Source of the DNA: Candidatus Peregrinibacteria bacterium
Lineage (GTDB): Bacteria > Patescibacteriota > Gracilibacteria > CAIRYL01 > GCA-016699755
Length of the DNA: 64,000 bases
Assembly: GCA_016699755.1 (NCBI GenBank)
Contig: CP065009.1
Location: forward strand, 744,001 to 808,000
Direction of reading: 5' to 3'
Position 1 is the stretch's first letter; each line of letters begins with the position of its first letter. Position numbers and translations under genes: made by a program. Under the pieces are notes generated by a model. The model was not told where the DNA came from. It did no database searches and saw only the letters and a program-made list of their open reading frames with translations. Below, piece by piece: positions 52,460-61,708 of the stretch.

Positions 52460-52948
52460 ATATTTTTGAGAAAAAGAATATTATTTTTATTTTTTAAAAT
52501 TCATTTCATAGTACTATTTTTAGAAGAAAAAATCAAAGAAAACTGATAAAAAAAACAATTACATACACATAACAAAAAATAATATTTTTCTATCTATTTT
52601 TATTAATATGCATATTAAAATACATAAAAATAAATAAATATCATTTTTTTACATTTATACTATTCATTACATGACCAGTTTTGTGAAAATAATATTTTTT
52701 TTTAAGAGCAATGGATTTTTATCATTTACAAAATGGCTTTATAAAGTAAAAAAAATGAATTTTCAAAAATAAATAATAGTGCAAAAACATATAAAATATA
52801 AGAAGTATGATGGAGTTCTGCGTATAGTACGGTGTTGGAGATTCTTGTTTGCCTATTGTCATACAGATAGTAGCTTTCAATGGCACTGGCAAGCACTATT
52901 TCTCTTTTATCTTCCTTTTCTCCCTTTTTTTTCTTTTACCCTGTTCTT
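52460..52948. other. Very A/T-rich divergent promoter region
   Basis: This ~490-bp gap between the protease and the giant surface-protein gene is almost all A and T from about 52480 to 52800, with runs of T and A and repeated 'ATAAATAAATA' motifs. No gene is seen. A TATAGT occurs near 52823, but no good -35 was found. It probably holds promoters for both divergent genes and may be curved or bound by nucleoid proteins. Confidence 0.5.
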
Positions 52949-55900
52949 ATGAGGCGTCTCTGGCGATCTCTGCTCGGCACATGGACAGCGCTTGCTGTAG
53001 TGCTGAACATTATCGGTAGCTCGGTACTTGCGCCCATCGCAACTGCCGATGATACCACGGTTGTACAAACAACCGAAACAAACTCGGGCATATTCACTGC
53101 CCCAAATCTCGGCTCTCTATTTCTTACCGATGAGGGGGAAACAGAACCTTCTGAAGAGACAACAGGTACCGAAGAAAACACCGGTACAGAACCTTCTGAA
53201 GAGACAACGGGTACCGAAGAAAACACCGGTACAGAACCTTCTGAAGAGACAACGGGTACCGAAGAAAACACCGGTACAGAACCTTCTGAAGAGACAACAG
53301 GAGATGGAACTTCCCCAACAACGGAAGACTCCAATACCGCGGAAAATTCTAGCGGAGGAAATATCTCTGGTGGATCATCTCCAAAAACCCTCAGCATTGA
53401 TGGGGAAGAATTTAAGGTGCAAACAAATTTTGCTCCCGTTTTTGAGGCAGCACACGAGTGTAATGACGAATGCAATGGCACATCATACTCATTAACTTCT
53501 CAAAAAACGTATAATCCTTCTTCTGCATGGGACAATGATCAGATTACTTTCTGTGAATCACGTGATTTGGAAATTCCTTCGCAAATTGATGTAACCCAAG
53601 GAAACGCAGGAAACCACTGGGCAAACATTACGTTTCAAATAAACGGAGGAAACCCTATTAGTTGTTTATATCAGGGTGGATCAGCTCAGTCACATCCGAA
53701 TAATCAAATTGAACTCGATAAAGGAATGTTCTGGAATACATTTCAAGGATGTTTCGAAAATTACAATGGTGCTGTTCCTCCAAACCAAACTCCAACTGGA
53801 GATACGGTTGGATCAACTATTACCGGAGTAACTGGTATTTTGTTGAATCTAAACGGAGACAATCAACAACCAGCAAATGCCACTCCTATTACGGAGGGGA
53901 CCGTTACTATTACCAATCAGACATCACAATGCCCCGCTCGATACGACTTTGGAGATGCGCCAGATTATGTTCCTGCTCCTATTACGTGTAGTGGTGAAAA
54001 CTGTTCCGACTCTACCGGAGGCGAATATAATGGTGCATTTGGAACCTTTTCAAAACCAAGCCATGACAAAGAAGGTCATGATAGTGATCCTCTTGGTCCA
54101 CAGTACAAAACATTGCTCGCCAATGATGGAGCGCGACATATTGTTTTTCCAGAGTTTCACCTTGGAAACACTATCGACTATGAAGAGAATGGTCAGCCAA
54201 CCATGGGGGCAGATGGTGATGATGAGACTCTCGTTGGAATAACAGCAGATCATGCCGTTATCGATGATGAAGACGGAGTAGAATTTACGAGTAGACTCAT
54301 TGCCGGACAAACCGCTACCGTTACAGTAAATGCTTCTGCAAGCGGATATTTGAACGCTTGGATCGATTTTGAGCGTGATGGAAGGTGGGAGAAAAAAGAC
54401 CGTATCTTTAAGGGAAAACTCCTTGATGCCGGCGATAACTTCCTCTCTTTTGAGGTTCCAGAATGGGCAAAGTATAACATCTCTACCTACGCCCGTTTCC
54501 GCTTCAGTTCAACCGAAGTTTTGGATGCCAATGGAGAAGCTCCCGATGGAGAAGTAGAAGACTATCAGGTGAATCTTGAGACCGGTTACTGTGGAGATGG
54601 TGCTGTAAACCAAGTATGGGAACAGTGTGATTCCGGAGGAGAAAGTGGATTTGGTGCAGATGGAAATCACAAAAAACGTTCCTGTACCGATAAATGCCAA
54701 AATGCCGATAGCAATGTCTGCACCGACCTCACACTTGCCCGCGTTGTTTTGACAAACGGAAAAAACTGGGGAAATGGTGACATGAGCACAGATATTTACC
54801 TTGGAGATGATGAGTATCCTGTTCCTGCTGGAACATGGTTTCCTCTCTATCTCAATGGAGAATTCTTTACTGATGCGCCTATGACAGGAAACTACGATAA
54901 CGTTCCTGGACTCGCAGTAGAAAGAACAGTTGACGCAGAACAGGGAAGCACTGTTCGTCTCATGCTCTACGGAGAACACGAAGGAAGCGGCAATAAAGAA
55001 TATGCCGAAGGACGTATTGAGTTCTGGCCAACACAGCCAAAAGGACAGCGTAATACTGATGCCGAAACAAAAGTAGAAAAGCCCTTTAATGGGAGTGGAA
55101 AAGGACTTTTTAAACCGGAGGATGACGAAATTTCGCTTCACGAAAACAGCTCACTTTTTTCGCTTACCGTCAATAAAAAAAGCGACAGTTTTTATACCGA
55201 CTATGACCCTTCTGGCGCATGTATGATTACTATTGCTGGATGTAAATGGGATGATACCGATGGAAATGGGGAATGGGACGAGGGCGAAGAAGGAATTCCA
55301 AATTGGAATCTTCTTGTTTCTCCAAAATTGTATCCAGAAGAACCAGTAGTAGATCCATGGGATCAATACTTCATTCCAAGCGGATACATAGGTGGTGGTC
55401 ATAGGGACCACGACAACGGAGACGATGACAATAATAATGACACTCCCGAGGGATATTACGAAATCAAAACAGATGAGAATGGATGCTATGAGATTGCTGT
55501 AGAAAAGGGAGACTATATCGTTACCGAAGAAGAACGCGAGGGATGGACACAAACCTTCCCCAACGATAATGGAGAACAATGCTTCGGAGGAGACAAGAAC
55601 GGAGAAGATCAGCATGAGTGCCAAAATGAATATCCTAGCTCCTGTTTTGTTTCTGAATATGAGGATTATACAAGATGCGACTTTGGGAACCGACCTCCAC
55701 TCGATTACGGAGATGCGCCGGTTCGTAAGCATTGCTCCTCAGATGCCCTTGAAATACAAAGCGATGAAGAGCTTTCCGCTTTCTGCAAAGGAGATGATCA
55801 AGAAAAGGAAGAAGGAGATGCTCCACAGTCCGATACAAAGTTTATTTTTTTGGCAAATGGTGAATCAGAGGTAACAACCGATAATCATCATCGGAAAGAA

Positions 55901-58729
55901 GAAACATCTGGATATCCAACGCTTTTTGAACAAGATGGTGCACGACACCTTTCGAGTGAGCTTTACCTCGGACGAAAAATTGATACAGAACAAGATGGAC
56001 AACCAACCTATGGAGCAGATGGAGATGATGAAAATGAAGGAATCTCCTCTTCTGAAGAAGATGAAGCATGGGGAGAATACGATGACGATCACCACCACTC
56101 ATCCGATGATGAAGATGGTGTACGATTCATCACTGCACTTATTCCCGGTTACAATGCAAAGGTAGAAGTAGAGGCAACAGCAGATGGATACCTTGATTCT
56201 TGGGTCGATTTCAACCGAGACTTTGACTGGGATGACGAAGGAGAGCAGATTTTTACAAGCGAACCAGTAGTCAAGGGGAAGAATATTCTTTCCTTTATGG
56301 TTCCTGCTGATGCAAAAACGCGAACAACCTACGCTCGCTTCCGCGTCAGCTCTGAGGGAGGGCTTTCCCCAAGAGGAATTGCCTATGACGGAGAAGTGGA
56401 AGACTATTCTGTAGAAATTACGAAAGAAGGATATTGTGGTGACGGAAAAATGAATCAGGTTTGGGAACAGTGCGACGCAGGAGGTATCTCTATCTTCTCT
56501 GTCGATGGATACAAAAAAACCTGTAACGACAAATGCCAATTCGAGCAAGACGAAGAGTGTCGCGATCTTTCGCTCGCTCGCATCGTTACGGAAAACATTG
56601 AAAACTGGGACGACGGAGACGCAGATTCACAAATCTTCTTGGGGCAGGACGACACTTCTTTCCCTGCTGGAACGTGGTTTGCGCTTCACTTTGAAGGACA
56701 TTCCTTTGAAGACCCTGCAATGATTCCAAATATTTACGAAGATGTCCCCGGTATTGCCGTTCAGAGACAAGCAGGAAAACTCCTCACCATGCTCCATGGA
56801 AGTCATGATGATGGAAAAGAACACGTTGAAGGAGCTATTGAATTTTGGCAGGCAACTCCCCTCTCACAATACAGTGAAGAAGATCAGAATAAGGTAGAAA
56901 ATCCGTTTGACGACTCTGGTATTGGTGAATTCAACCCTGAAGATGATGAGCTTTCTATCTCTGAAAACCGATCAAACTTCTGGCTCACTACCAAGCATGC
57001 GGATGACAGCTTCTGGACGGAATATGATTCATTCCATTGCCAGCAACCAGATGACACTGGTGATGACGATGATAGTACCGGAGGAACAACTGGTGATGAC
57101 GATGATAGCACCGGAGGAACAACTGGTGATGACGATGATACGTCCTCAAACGACCAAGATGCAGATGGTGTTCTTGATGATGTTGATAATTGTCCACTCA
57201 ATTCCAATAGCGATCAGTTGGATACAGATAACGATGGACTCGGGAATGCGTGTGATCCTCACCCCGAGTCAGAGTGTACTGAATGCGCTACTAGCTACGA
57301 TATGATGTCTCCTTCTTCACAAGGAGTAGCAGACGACTTCCTGTTCTTTTGTGAGGCAAAAACGCTTCTCATTCCTCAGAGTGTAAGTGTTACTTCTGGA
57401 AGTTCCGTTGGACAAACCGCTTGGCTTTCGTTTGACCGTGACGGTACCCCCGTAACCTGTCGTTACAATGGAACTGAGTCTGGAACAACGTTTGAATTTG
57501 AAAAGTGCTTTGAAAACCTCTTTAGCACAACTTCTATTGAAATTCCGGCAATAACTGTCTTCGCAAGTGATGGAGAAGAGACACCAACAAGCGATGTTGC
57601 CGGTGGTCAATTCACCACTACAGTTATCTCATTCGCAGTCAGTAATGCAGGAGCAGGTGTAGAAGGAGCAATATCTCTTGAAAACGTTGGGGAATGTCCT
57701 ATCTTAGAAACAAATACTGGTGGAGGTACTTCAACGACCGGTGATGACGATGATAGCACCGGAGGAGGAACGACTGGTGATGACGATGATAGCACCGGAG
57801 GAGGAACGACTACCGTTTCCTCAGCATCAACGGGCGGATCATCTGGCGGAGGGCAAGCTTTTTGTAGCAATCCTCCGGTCATTTCAAACGTCTTCCCAAT
57901 AAAAAATGGAGTCTATCACAACCTCAGTGAAGTATCTTTCGAGGTTACGAAAGATGCAAACCAGTCGAAAATTGTTATAAAAATAGATGGAGAAGAAATT
58001 CCCGTTACCGTTACCGATAACGGCGATACATTCCTCGTTACCGCAGATGTTTCCGAGCTCAATTTAGCGGGAGATGTTCTCATCAATCTCTACGCTCCAG
58101 CGCCCCATCCTCTCTGCTGGAAAAATGCTGTTTATCTCGTAACTGTTGATCCAAATGCCACTGAAACTGATGACGGAAAAGTATTTAACGAATCCGATTT
58201 TGAGAGTGGCGCAAACGGAGAACTTTTCTCAGAAGACAGTGTCCAGAAACTCCAAGACCTTGGTATTGTGAATGATGGAGACTACAACGAAGACGATGCG
58301 CTTACTCGAGCTGAAGCCGCAAAAATTATTTTCGGCGCTCTGGGACTTTCTACTGAAGGAGTAGAAGTTACCGAACAGCTCTTCCCCGATGTTCTTATGA
58401 ATCATTGGATTTCTCCCTACCTTCAAATTTTGAAAGGAAAAGGAATCGTCAATGGATATGGTGATGGGCTTTTTCGACCAGACAACAATTTGAGCCGAGT
58501 AGAAGCCTACAAATTGCTCTACAAAGCAACAGGAAAAGATGTTAATGAAATTACCGAAGATGCTTCCTGCTCAGACCTTGAGGCATCTGCATGGTACCTT
58601 CCTTACATTCGAACTGCTTTCTTTGATGGAATTCTCATCACAGAATCAGACGGACTTGTGTGCAAACCTCATGCGCTTATTACTCGCGGAGAATTTGCCA
58701 ATCTTGTAGTTCAGTTCTTTGATCTCTAA
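52949..58729 (+). CDS. Giant SLH-anchored surface protein with GEVED, SdrB-like, TSP3 and Asp-rich repeats
   Basis: A ~1,926-residue secreted protein. A signal peptide (MRRLWRSLLGTWTALAVVLN..., cut near ATA) is followed by 45-bp tandem repeats (EPSEETTGTEENTGT). Two large modules follow, each with a 'GDAP' start (~332, ~920), a GEVEDY end (~533, ~1147) and a Cys-rich 'CGDG..NQVWEQCD' piece (~547, ~1163). Between them lies an SdrB-like domain (~765-915, 'DGNGEWDEGEEGIPNW'). Then come DDDD repeats, a type 3 thrombospondin repeat (~1404-1437), more DDDD repeats, and three SLH domains (~1757-1926, 'GYGDGLFRPDNNLSR'). SLH domains bind cell-wall polymer, so it is probably an S-layer or adhesin. Start at 52949 gives a clean signal peptide; a strong terminator follows. 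Confidence 0.9.
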   Translation: MRRLWRSLLGTWTALAVVLNIIGSSVLAPIATADDTTVVQTTETNSGIFTAPNLGSLFLTDEGETEPSEETTGTEENTGTEPSEETTGTEENTGTEPSEETTGTEENTGTEPSEETTGDGTSPTTEDSNTAENSSGGNISGGSSPKTLSIDGEEFKVQTNFAPVFEAAHECNDECNGTSYSLTSQKTYNPSSAWDNDQITFCESRDLEIPSQIDVTQGNAGNHWANITFQINGGNPISCLYQGGSAQSHPNNQIELDKGMFWNTFQGCFENYNGAVPPNQTPTGDTVGSTITGVTGILLNLNGDNQQPANATPITEGTVTITNQTSQCPARYDFGDAPDYVPAPITCSGENCSDSTGGEYNGAFGTFSKPSHDKEGHDSDPLGPQYKTLLANDGARHIVFPEFHLGNTIDYEENGQPTMGADGDDETLVGITADHAVIDDEDGVEFTSRLIAGQTATVTVNASASGYLNAWIDFERDGRWEKKDRIFKGKLLDAGDNFLSFEVPEWAKYNISTYARFRFSSTEVLDANGEAPDGEVEDYQVNLETGYCGDGAVNQVWEQCDSGGESGFGADGNHKKRSCTDKCQNADSNVCTDLTLARVVLTNGKNWGNGDMSTDIYLGDDEYPVPAGTWFPLYLNGEFFTDAPMTGNYDNVPGLAVERTVDAEQGSTVRLMLYGEHEGSGNKEYAEGRIEFWPTQPKGQRNTDAETKVEKPFNGSGKGLFKPEDDEISLHENSSLFSLTVNKKSDSFYTDYDPSGACMITIAGCKWDDTDGNGEWDEGEEGIPNWNLLVSPKLYPEEPVVDPWDQYFIPSGYIGGGHRDHDNGDDDNNNDTPEGYYEIKTDENGCYEIAVEKGDYIVTEEEREGWTQTFPNDNGEQCFGGDKNGEDQHECQNEYPSSCFVSEYEDYTRCDFGNRPPLDYGDAPVRKHCSSDALEIQSDEELSAFCKGDDQEKEEGDAPQSDTKFIFLANGESEVTTDNHHRKEETSGYPTLFEQDGARHLSSELYLGRKIDTEQDGQPTYGADGDDENEGISSSEEDEAWGEYDDDHHHSSDDEDGVRFITALIPGYNAKVEVEATADGYLDSWVDFNRDFDWDDEGEQIFTSEPVVKGKNILSFMVPADAKTRTTYARFRVSSEGGLSPRGIAYDGEVEDYSVEITKEGYCGDGKMNQVWEQCDAGGISIFSVDGYKKTCNDKCQFEQDEECRDLSLARIVTENIENWDDGDADSQIFLGQDDTSFPAGTWFALHFEGHSFEDPAMIPNIYEDVPGIAVQRQAGKLLTMLHGSHDDGKEHVEGAIEFWQATPLSQYSEEDQNKVENPFDDSGIGEFNPEDDELSISENRSNFWLTTKHADDSFWTEYDSFHCQQPDDTGDDDDSTGGTTGDDDDSTGGTTGDDDDTSSNDQDADGVLDDVDNCPLNSNSDQLDTDNDGLGNACDPHPESECTECATSYDMMSPSSQGVADDFLFFCEAKTLLIPQSVSVTSGSSVGQTAWLSFDRDGTPVTCRYNGTESGTTFEFEKCFENLFSTTSIEIPAITVFASDGEETPTSDVAGGQFTTTVISFAVSNAGAGVEGAISLENVGECPILETNTGGGTSTTGDDDDSTGGGTTGDDDDSTGGGTTTVSSASTGGSSGGGQAFCSNPPVISNVFPIKNGVYHNLSEVSFEVTKDANQSKIVIKIDGEEIPVTVTDNGDTFLVTADVSELNLAGDVLINLYAPAPHPLCWKNAVYLVTVDPNATETDDGKVFNESDFESGANGELFSEDSVQKLQDLGIVNDGDYNEDDALTRAEAAKIIFGALGLSTEGVEVTEQLFPDVLMNHWISPYLQILKGKGIVNGYGDGLFRPDNNLSRVEAYKLLYKATGKDVNEITEDASCSDLEASAWYLPYIRTAFFDGILITESDGLVCKPHALITRGEFANLVVQFFDL
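53141..53303 (+). repeat. 45-bp tandem repeat, 3.6 copies
   Basis: Three full 45-bp units (53141-53185, 53186-53230, 53231-53275) and a 28-bp partial unit encode EPSEETTGTEENTGT. Units differ by single bases (aca/acg), so the array is young. Being in frame, it can change length by slippage or recombination and so vary the stalk length of the surface protein. Confidence 0.92.
57056..57139 (+). repeat. 33-bp tandem repeat encoding TGDDDDSTGGT
   Basis: Two full and one partial copies of a 33-bp unit encoding TGDDDDSTGGT lie before the thrombospondin type 3 repeat. A second, related cluster occurs at about 57737-57812 (TGDDDDSTGGG). The acidic runs probably bind Ca2+ or form flexible charged linkers. 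Confidence 0.85.
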
Positions 58730-58751
58730 AGCAAAGAAACCATATTACAGT

Positions 58752-58785
58752 AAAAAAAGAGGTGCCAAATGGCACCTCTTTTTTT
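58752..58785 (+). terminator. Canonical Rho-independent terminator
   Basis: AAAAAAAGAGGTGCC (58752-58766) pairs with 58771-58785 around AAAT, ending in a run of seven T. It lies 23 nt after the stop of the giant surface gene and is the clearest terminator of the window; on the minus strand it also works. Confidence 0.93.
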
Positions 58786-58895
58786 GAAGAACACCTGAAG
58801 AACTGATCATCTTTTCTTTGCAAACAGCTGATCTCTCGATTTTCTAGAAAAAAGGAGAAAAAAATGGTATCTTAGAGAGATAATAGCCCCAGAAA

Positions 58896-61088
58896 ATGAT
58901 TGATCCAGAAAAAAAAGAAAATGAAAGCCTTTTCCAAAAAATGATGGAAGAAGAGGTGAACAATGTAAAAAATAAAACACACACAGAAGAGGCAACAAAA
59001 AAACTGAAGAAGTCACAGAAATTAAAAAAAGGAGAAAAACGAAGAGTTTCACCAATTGCCCTTTTTATTGGAGTTTTTCTTCTCTTTCTTATTCTCATCG
59101 CGCTCCTCATTTTTCTCATTTCCTATCGAGGAAGCGACAATCCTGTTCTTCAATTCTTTGGGCAAGACGAATACTCCGTTCGTGAGTTTCTCAAGCAAGT
59201 AGTCAATGCATCATTTGGATTTCTCTCTGTTATTCTCCTTCTTACCATCTCTATTTCACTCTTTTTCGGACTTTCTCAGCCAAAAGAAAATGCTGGCAAA
59301 AAACGAGCATCTTTTCTTTTTTCGCTCTCCTCCTTTGGGCTTCAGATTATTACCATTATTGCATGGATTGGCATGTTTGAATATGTGAGCGCCATCTCTG
59401 TTCCTCCGCCACCAGAACAAGAAGAAATTGCCATGAAACTCCCCAACGGAGAAGTGCTTTACCCTCCCATTGCTCCCGAAAAAACGGAATTCCTCGTTGC
59501 ACCAGTTAATATTGATTTTTCTGCAAAAAATATTGTCGCGGCTTTCGAAAGACAAGGAAGTGCTATTCGGAGTATTGAATGGGATCCCACTGGAGAGGGA
59601 AAATTCATTTCTGAAGGTCTCACCCCATCATTTCGTATCACAAAAACAGGAATACGAACTGTTTCTTTGCGAATCCTTTTTGAAGATGGCAACGAACTCG
59701 AAAAAAATATTTCCTTCACTATTCCACAAGGAACATTCCAGGCAAATCCAAGCACAGGAGGAATACCACTTGAAGTGGAATTTGATGCGAGCACTATTTC
59801 TGAAGACATTCCCGATGTGGAATATTTTGAATGGGATTTTGATGACAAAACCAGTATTCAGGAAACACGGGGACCGAAGGTACTCCACACATTTGAACGC
59901 ATTGGAAACTATGAAATCGTTCTTCATATTTTTGATCGCTATAACAGAGTCTATACATTTTCCAAAACCATAACGACCACCAAAAAACCAGACAACATAG
60001 TACAAGCCCATATCGAAACCATTCCTCAACTTCCCGAAAGAGGCTCAACCATTACCACTGGAACGGAAATTGAATTTTCTGGGGAAAAATCCGAAAGCAT
60101 TGAAGGGAGTATCACAAAATACGAATGGTCTTTTTCTGACACCTCAAAAACACAATCACGAGCAAGTATAAAGAGAAAGTTTTCTTCAGAAGGTTTTATA
60201 GAAGTCACACTTACAACGCAAGATTCCGCAGGAAACATCGGAAAAAGCACCATTGGATTTACTGTTGTTCCAGAGCCAAGTAGACCCGTTCCCATCATTA
60301 CAACCCTTCCAAAAGCAGAAAATAGTGTTATTCGAGGTAGAGTTCCACTCCTCGTTTCATTTGATGCGAAAGAAACACTCGATACCGATGGAGACGTCGT
60401 GAGCTATGAATGGGATTTTGACGGAGATAAGAAGACCGATATTATCGGAGAAAATGGAGAATATACATACCGTATTCCAGGAAAATATGTCGCCACTCTT
60501 ACCGTTCAGGATAAAGAGGGATATGTAGAGCAAGCAGAACAGCAAATTGAAGTTGATGCCCAAGAAATGCAAGCCGCTATTCTCACCACACCCGATCCAC
60601 CAAATACGGAAGTTCCCTGTGAATTTCAATTTGATGGATCTCCCTCGTTTTGTGGAAACGAAACATGCCGTATTGATGCCTATAATTGGGATTTTGGAGA
60701 TGGCAACAAAAATCAGTTTACTTCAGCAAAAACAGCGCATGTTTACCGAAAAATTGGTGCTTTTCCAGTTGTACTCACCATTTTTAGTGGAGAAAAAACA
60801 GCTTCTGCTAACAAAACTGTCTATTGTCGCGAAAGAGGACTTCGTGCCTGCTTTAATGCTACACAACTCAGCGGAAAAACACCTCTTTCTGTTCGCTTTG
60901 ATCCAACATGTTCAGAAGGAGGCGTTATCACCAATTGGCAATGGGATTTTGGAGATGGCACCACAAGTGACGAACGCATTCCATCGGAACACGTTTTCCA
61001 AAAACCCGGACAATATTCGGTAACGCTCAGTGTAACAGATGAAAACCAGAATATCGATCGGCAAACCGCAACAATTTATGCGGAATAG
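58896..61088 (+). CDS. Membrane protein with about five PKD domains
   Basis: A 730-residue protein. The N-terminal ~50 residues are highly charged and cytoplasmic; three membrane helices follow (~52-75, ~105-130, ~145-170). The rest (~200-730) is outside and made of Ig-like PKD repeats with signatures WDFDD, WSFSD, WDFDG, WDFGDG and WDFGDG (for example 'DAYNWDFGDGNKN' and 'TNWQWDFGDGTTS'). Earlier, 'IEWDPTGEGKFISEG' may be a sixth, worn repeat. PKD domains mediate protein or carbohydrate contacts on the surface. It follows the terminator of the giant gene, so it is a separate transcript. Confidence 0.88.
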   Translation: MIDPEKKENESLFQKMMEEEVNNVKNKTHTEEATKKLKKSQKLKKGEKRRVSPIALFIGVFLLFLILIALLIFLISYRGSDNPVLQFFGQDEYSVREFLKQVVNASFGFLSVILLLTISISLFFGLSQPKENAGKKRASFLFSLSSFGLQIITIIAWIGMFEYVSAISVPPPPEQEEIAMKLPNGEVLYPPIAPEKTEFLVAPVNIDFSAKNIVAAFERQGSAIRSIEWDPTGEGKFISEGLTPSFRITKTGIRTVSLRILFEDGNELEKNISFTIPQGTFQANPSTGGIPLEVEFDASTISEDIPDVEYFEWDFDDKTSIQETRGPKVLHTFERIGNYEIVLHIFDRYNRVYTFSKTITTTKKPDNIVQAHIETIPQLPERGSTITTGTEIEFSGEKSESIEGSITKYEWSFSDTSKTQSRASIKRKFSSEGFIEVTLTTQDSAGNIGKSTIGFTVVPEPSRPVPIITTLPKAENSVIRGRVPLLVSFDAKETLDTDGDVVSYEWDFDGDKKTDIIGENGEYTYRIPGKYVATLTVQDKEGYVEQAEQQIEVDAQEMQAAILTTPDPPNTEVPCEFQFDGSPSFCGNETCRIDAYNWDFGDGNKNQFTSAKTAHVYRKIGAFPVVLTIFSGEKTASANKTVYCRERGLRACFNATQLSGKTPLSVRFDPTCSEGGVITNWQWDFGDGTTSDERIPSEHVFQKPGQYSVTLSVTDENQNIDRQTATIYAE

Positions 61089-61149
61089 AAGGTGTTTGCA
61101 GAAAACCCAAAAAACATGATGAAATGAGCTCAACTCTTTCTTAAATGTA

Positions 61150-61242
61150 ATGAAAAAAAACATGAAGAGATTCTTCATCTCGTTTCTTGCTATTCTCGCT
61201 CTCATCTCTGTTATTGCTTCTAGTTTTATTGGTTTCTTCTAA
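61150..61242 (+). CDS. 30-codon signal-peptide-like frame overlapping the peroxiredoxin start
   Basis: ATG AAA AAA AAC ATG AAG AGA begins a 30-residue frame (MKKNMKRFFISFLAILALIS and so on) that ends at TAA 61240-61242. It looks like a signal peptide cut off by a frameshift from the peroxiredoxin that follows in another frame. It may be an independent leader peptide, or one base may be missing or extra in the gene or in this sequence. Confidence 0.4.
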   Translation: MKKNMKRFFISFLAILALISVIASSFIGFF

Positions 61243-61252
61243 AACCCAAATT

Positions 61253-61708
61253 GTGAACACACTCCCCATATTCTCCCTTCCGGCTTCCGACGGAAACACT
61301 TACACAGAACAAGATTTTCAAAGTGGACTTTTTATTCTCTATGCCTATCCGCGAGACATGACATCGGGATGCACGCTCGAAGCACAACAATTCCAAAAAC
61401 TTCTCCCAGAATTCACCAAAAAAGACGTTAAGATATTTGGAATTTCTGGAGATTCTCTCAGAAAGCATGCTTCATTTTGCAAAAAGGAATCGCTTTCTTT
61501 TTCCTTGTTGGCAGATGAAGAGCGCAAACTCCTCTCCGATTTGGGAACGCTAAAAGAGAAAAGTATGTATGGAAAAACCTACATTGGCATTGAGCGAAGT
61601 ACATTTCTCATTCGAGATGGAAACATTGAAAAAGAATGGCGAAATGTCACCGCAAACGGACACGCCGAAGAGGTGCTCTCATTTCTTTCATCCAAATCTA
61701 CTCTATGA
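61253..61708 (+). CDS. bcp: Peroxiredoxin of the BCP/PrxQ type
   Basis: A 151-residue thiol peroxidase from the GTG at 61253 (VNTLPIFSLPASDG). The peroxidatic Cys40 lies in 'YAYPRDMTSGCTLEAQQF', where the family has P-x3-T-x2-C. 'GISGDSLRKHASFCKKESLSFSLLADE' gives a second Cys on helix 3 that may be the resolving Cys. A TTG start at 61187 would add a hydrophobic 22-residue leader, and a signal-like frame lies just upstream out of frame, so the protein may have been, or may be, exported. It overlaps the next gene by 4 nt (ATGA). Confidence 0.85.
   Translation: MNTLPIFSLPASDGNTYTEQDFQSGLFILYAYPRDMTSGCTLEAQQFQKLLPEFTKKDVKIFGISGDSLRKHASFCKKESLSFSLLADEERKLLSDLGTLKEKSMYGKTYIGIERSTFLIRDGNIEKEWRNVTANGHAEEVLSFLSSKSTL

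Noticed and set aside
53141..53303. CRISPR-like array of 45-bp repeats
   Set aside because: The units are head-to-tail with no spacers and lie in frame inside the giant surface gene, so they are coding tandem repeats. No cas genes are in the window.
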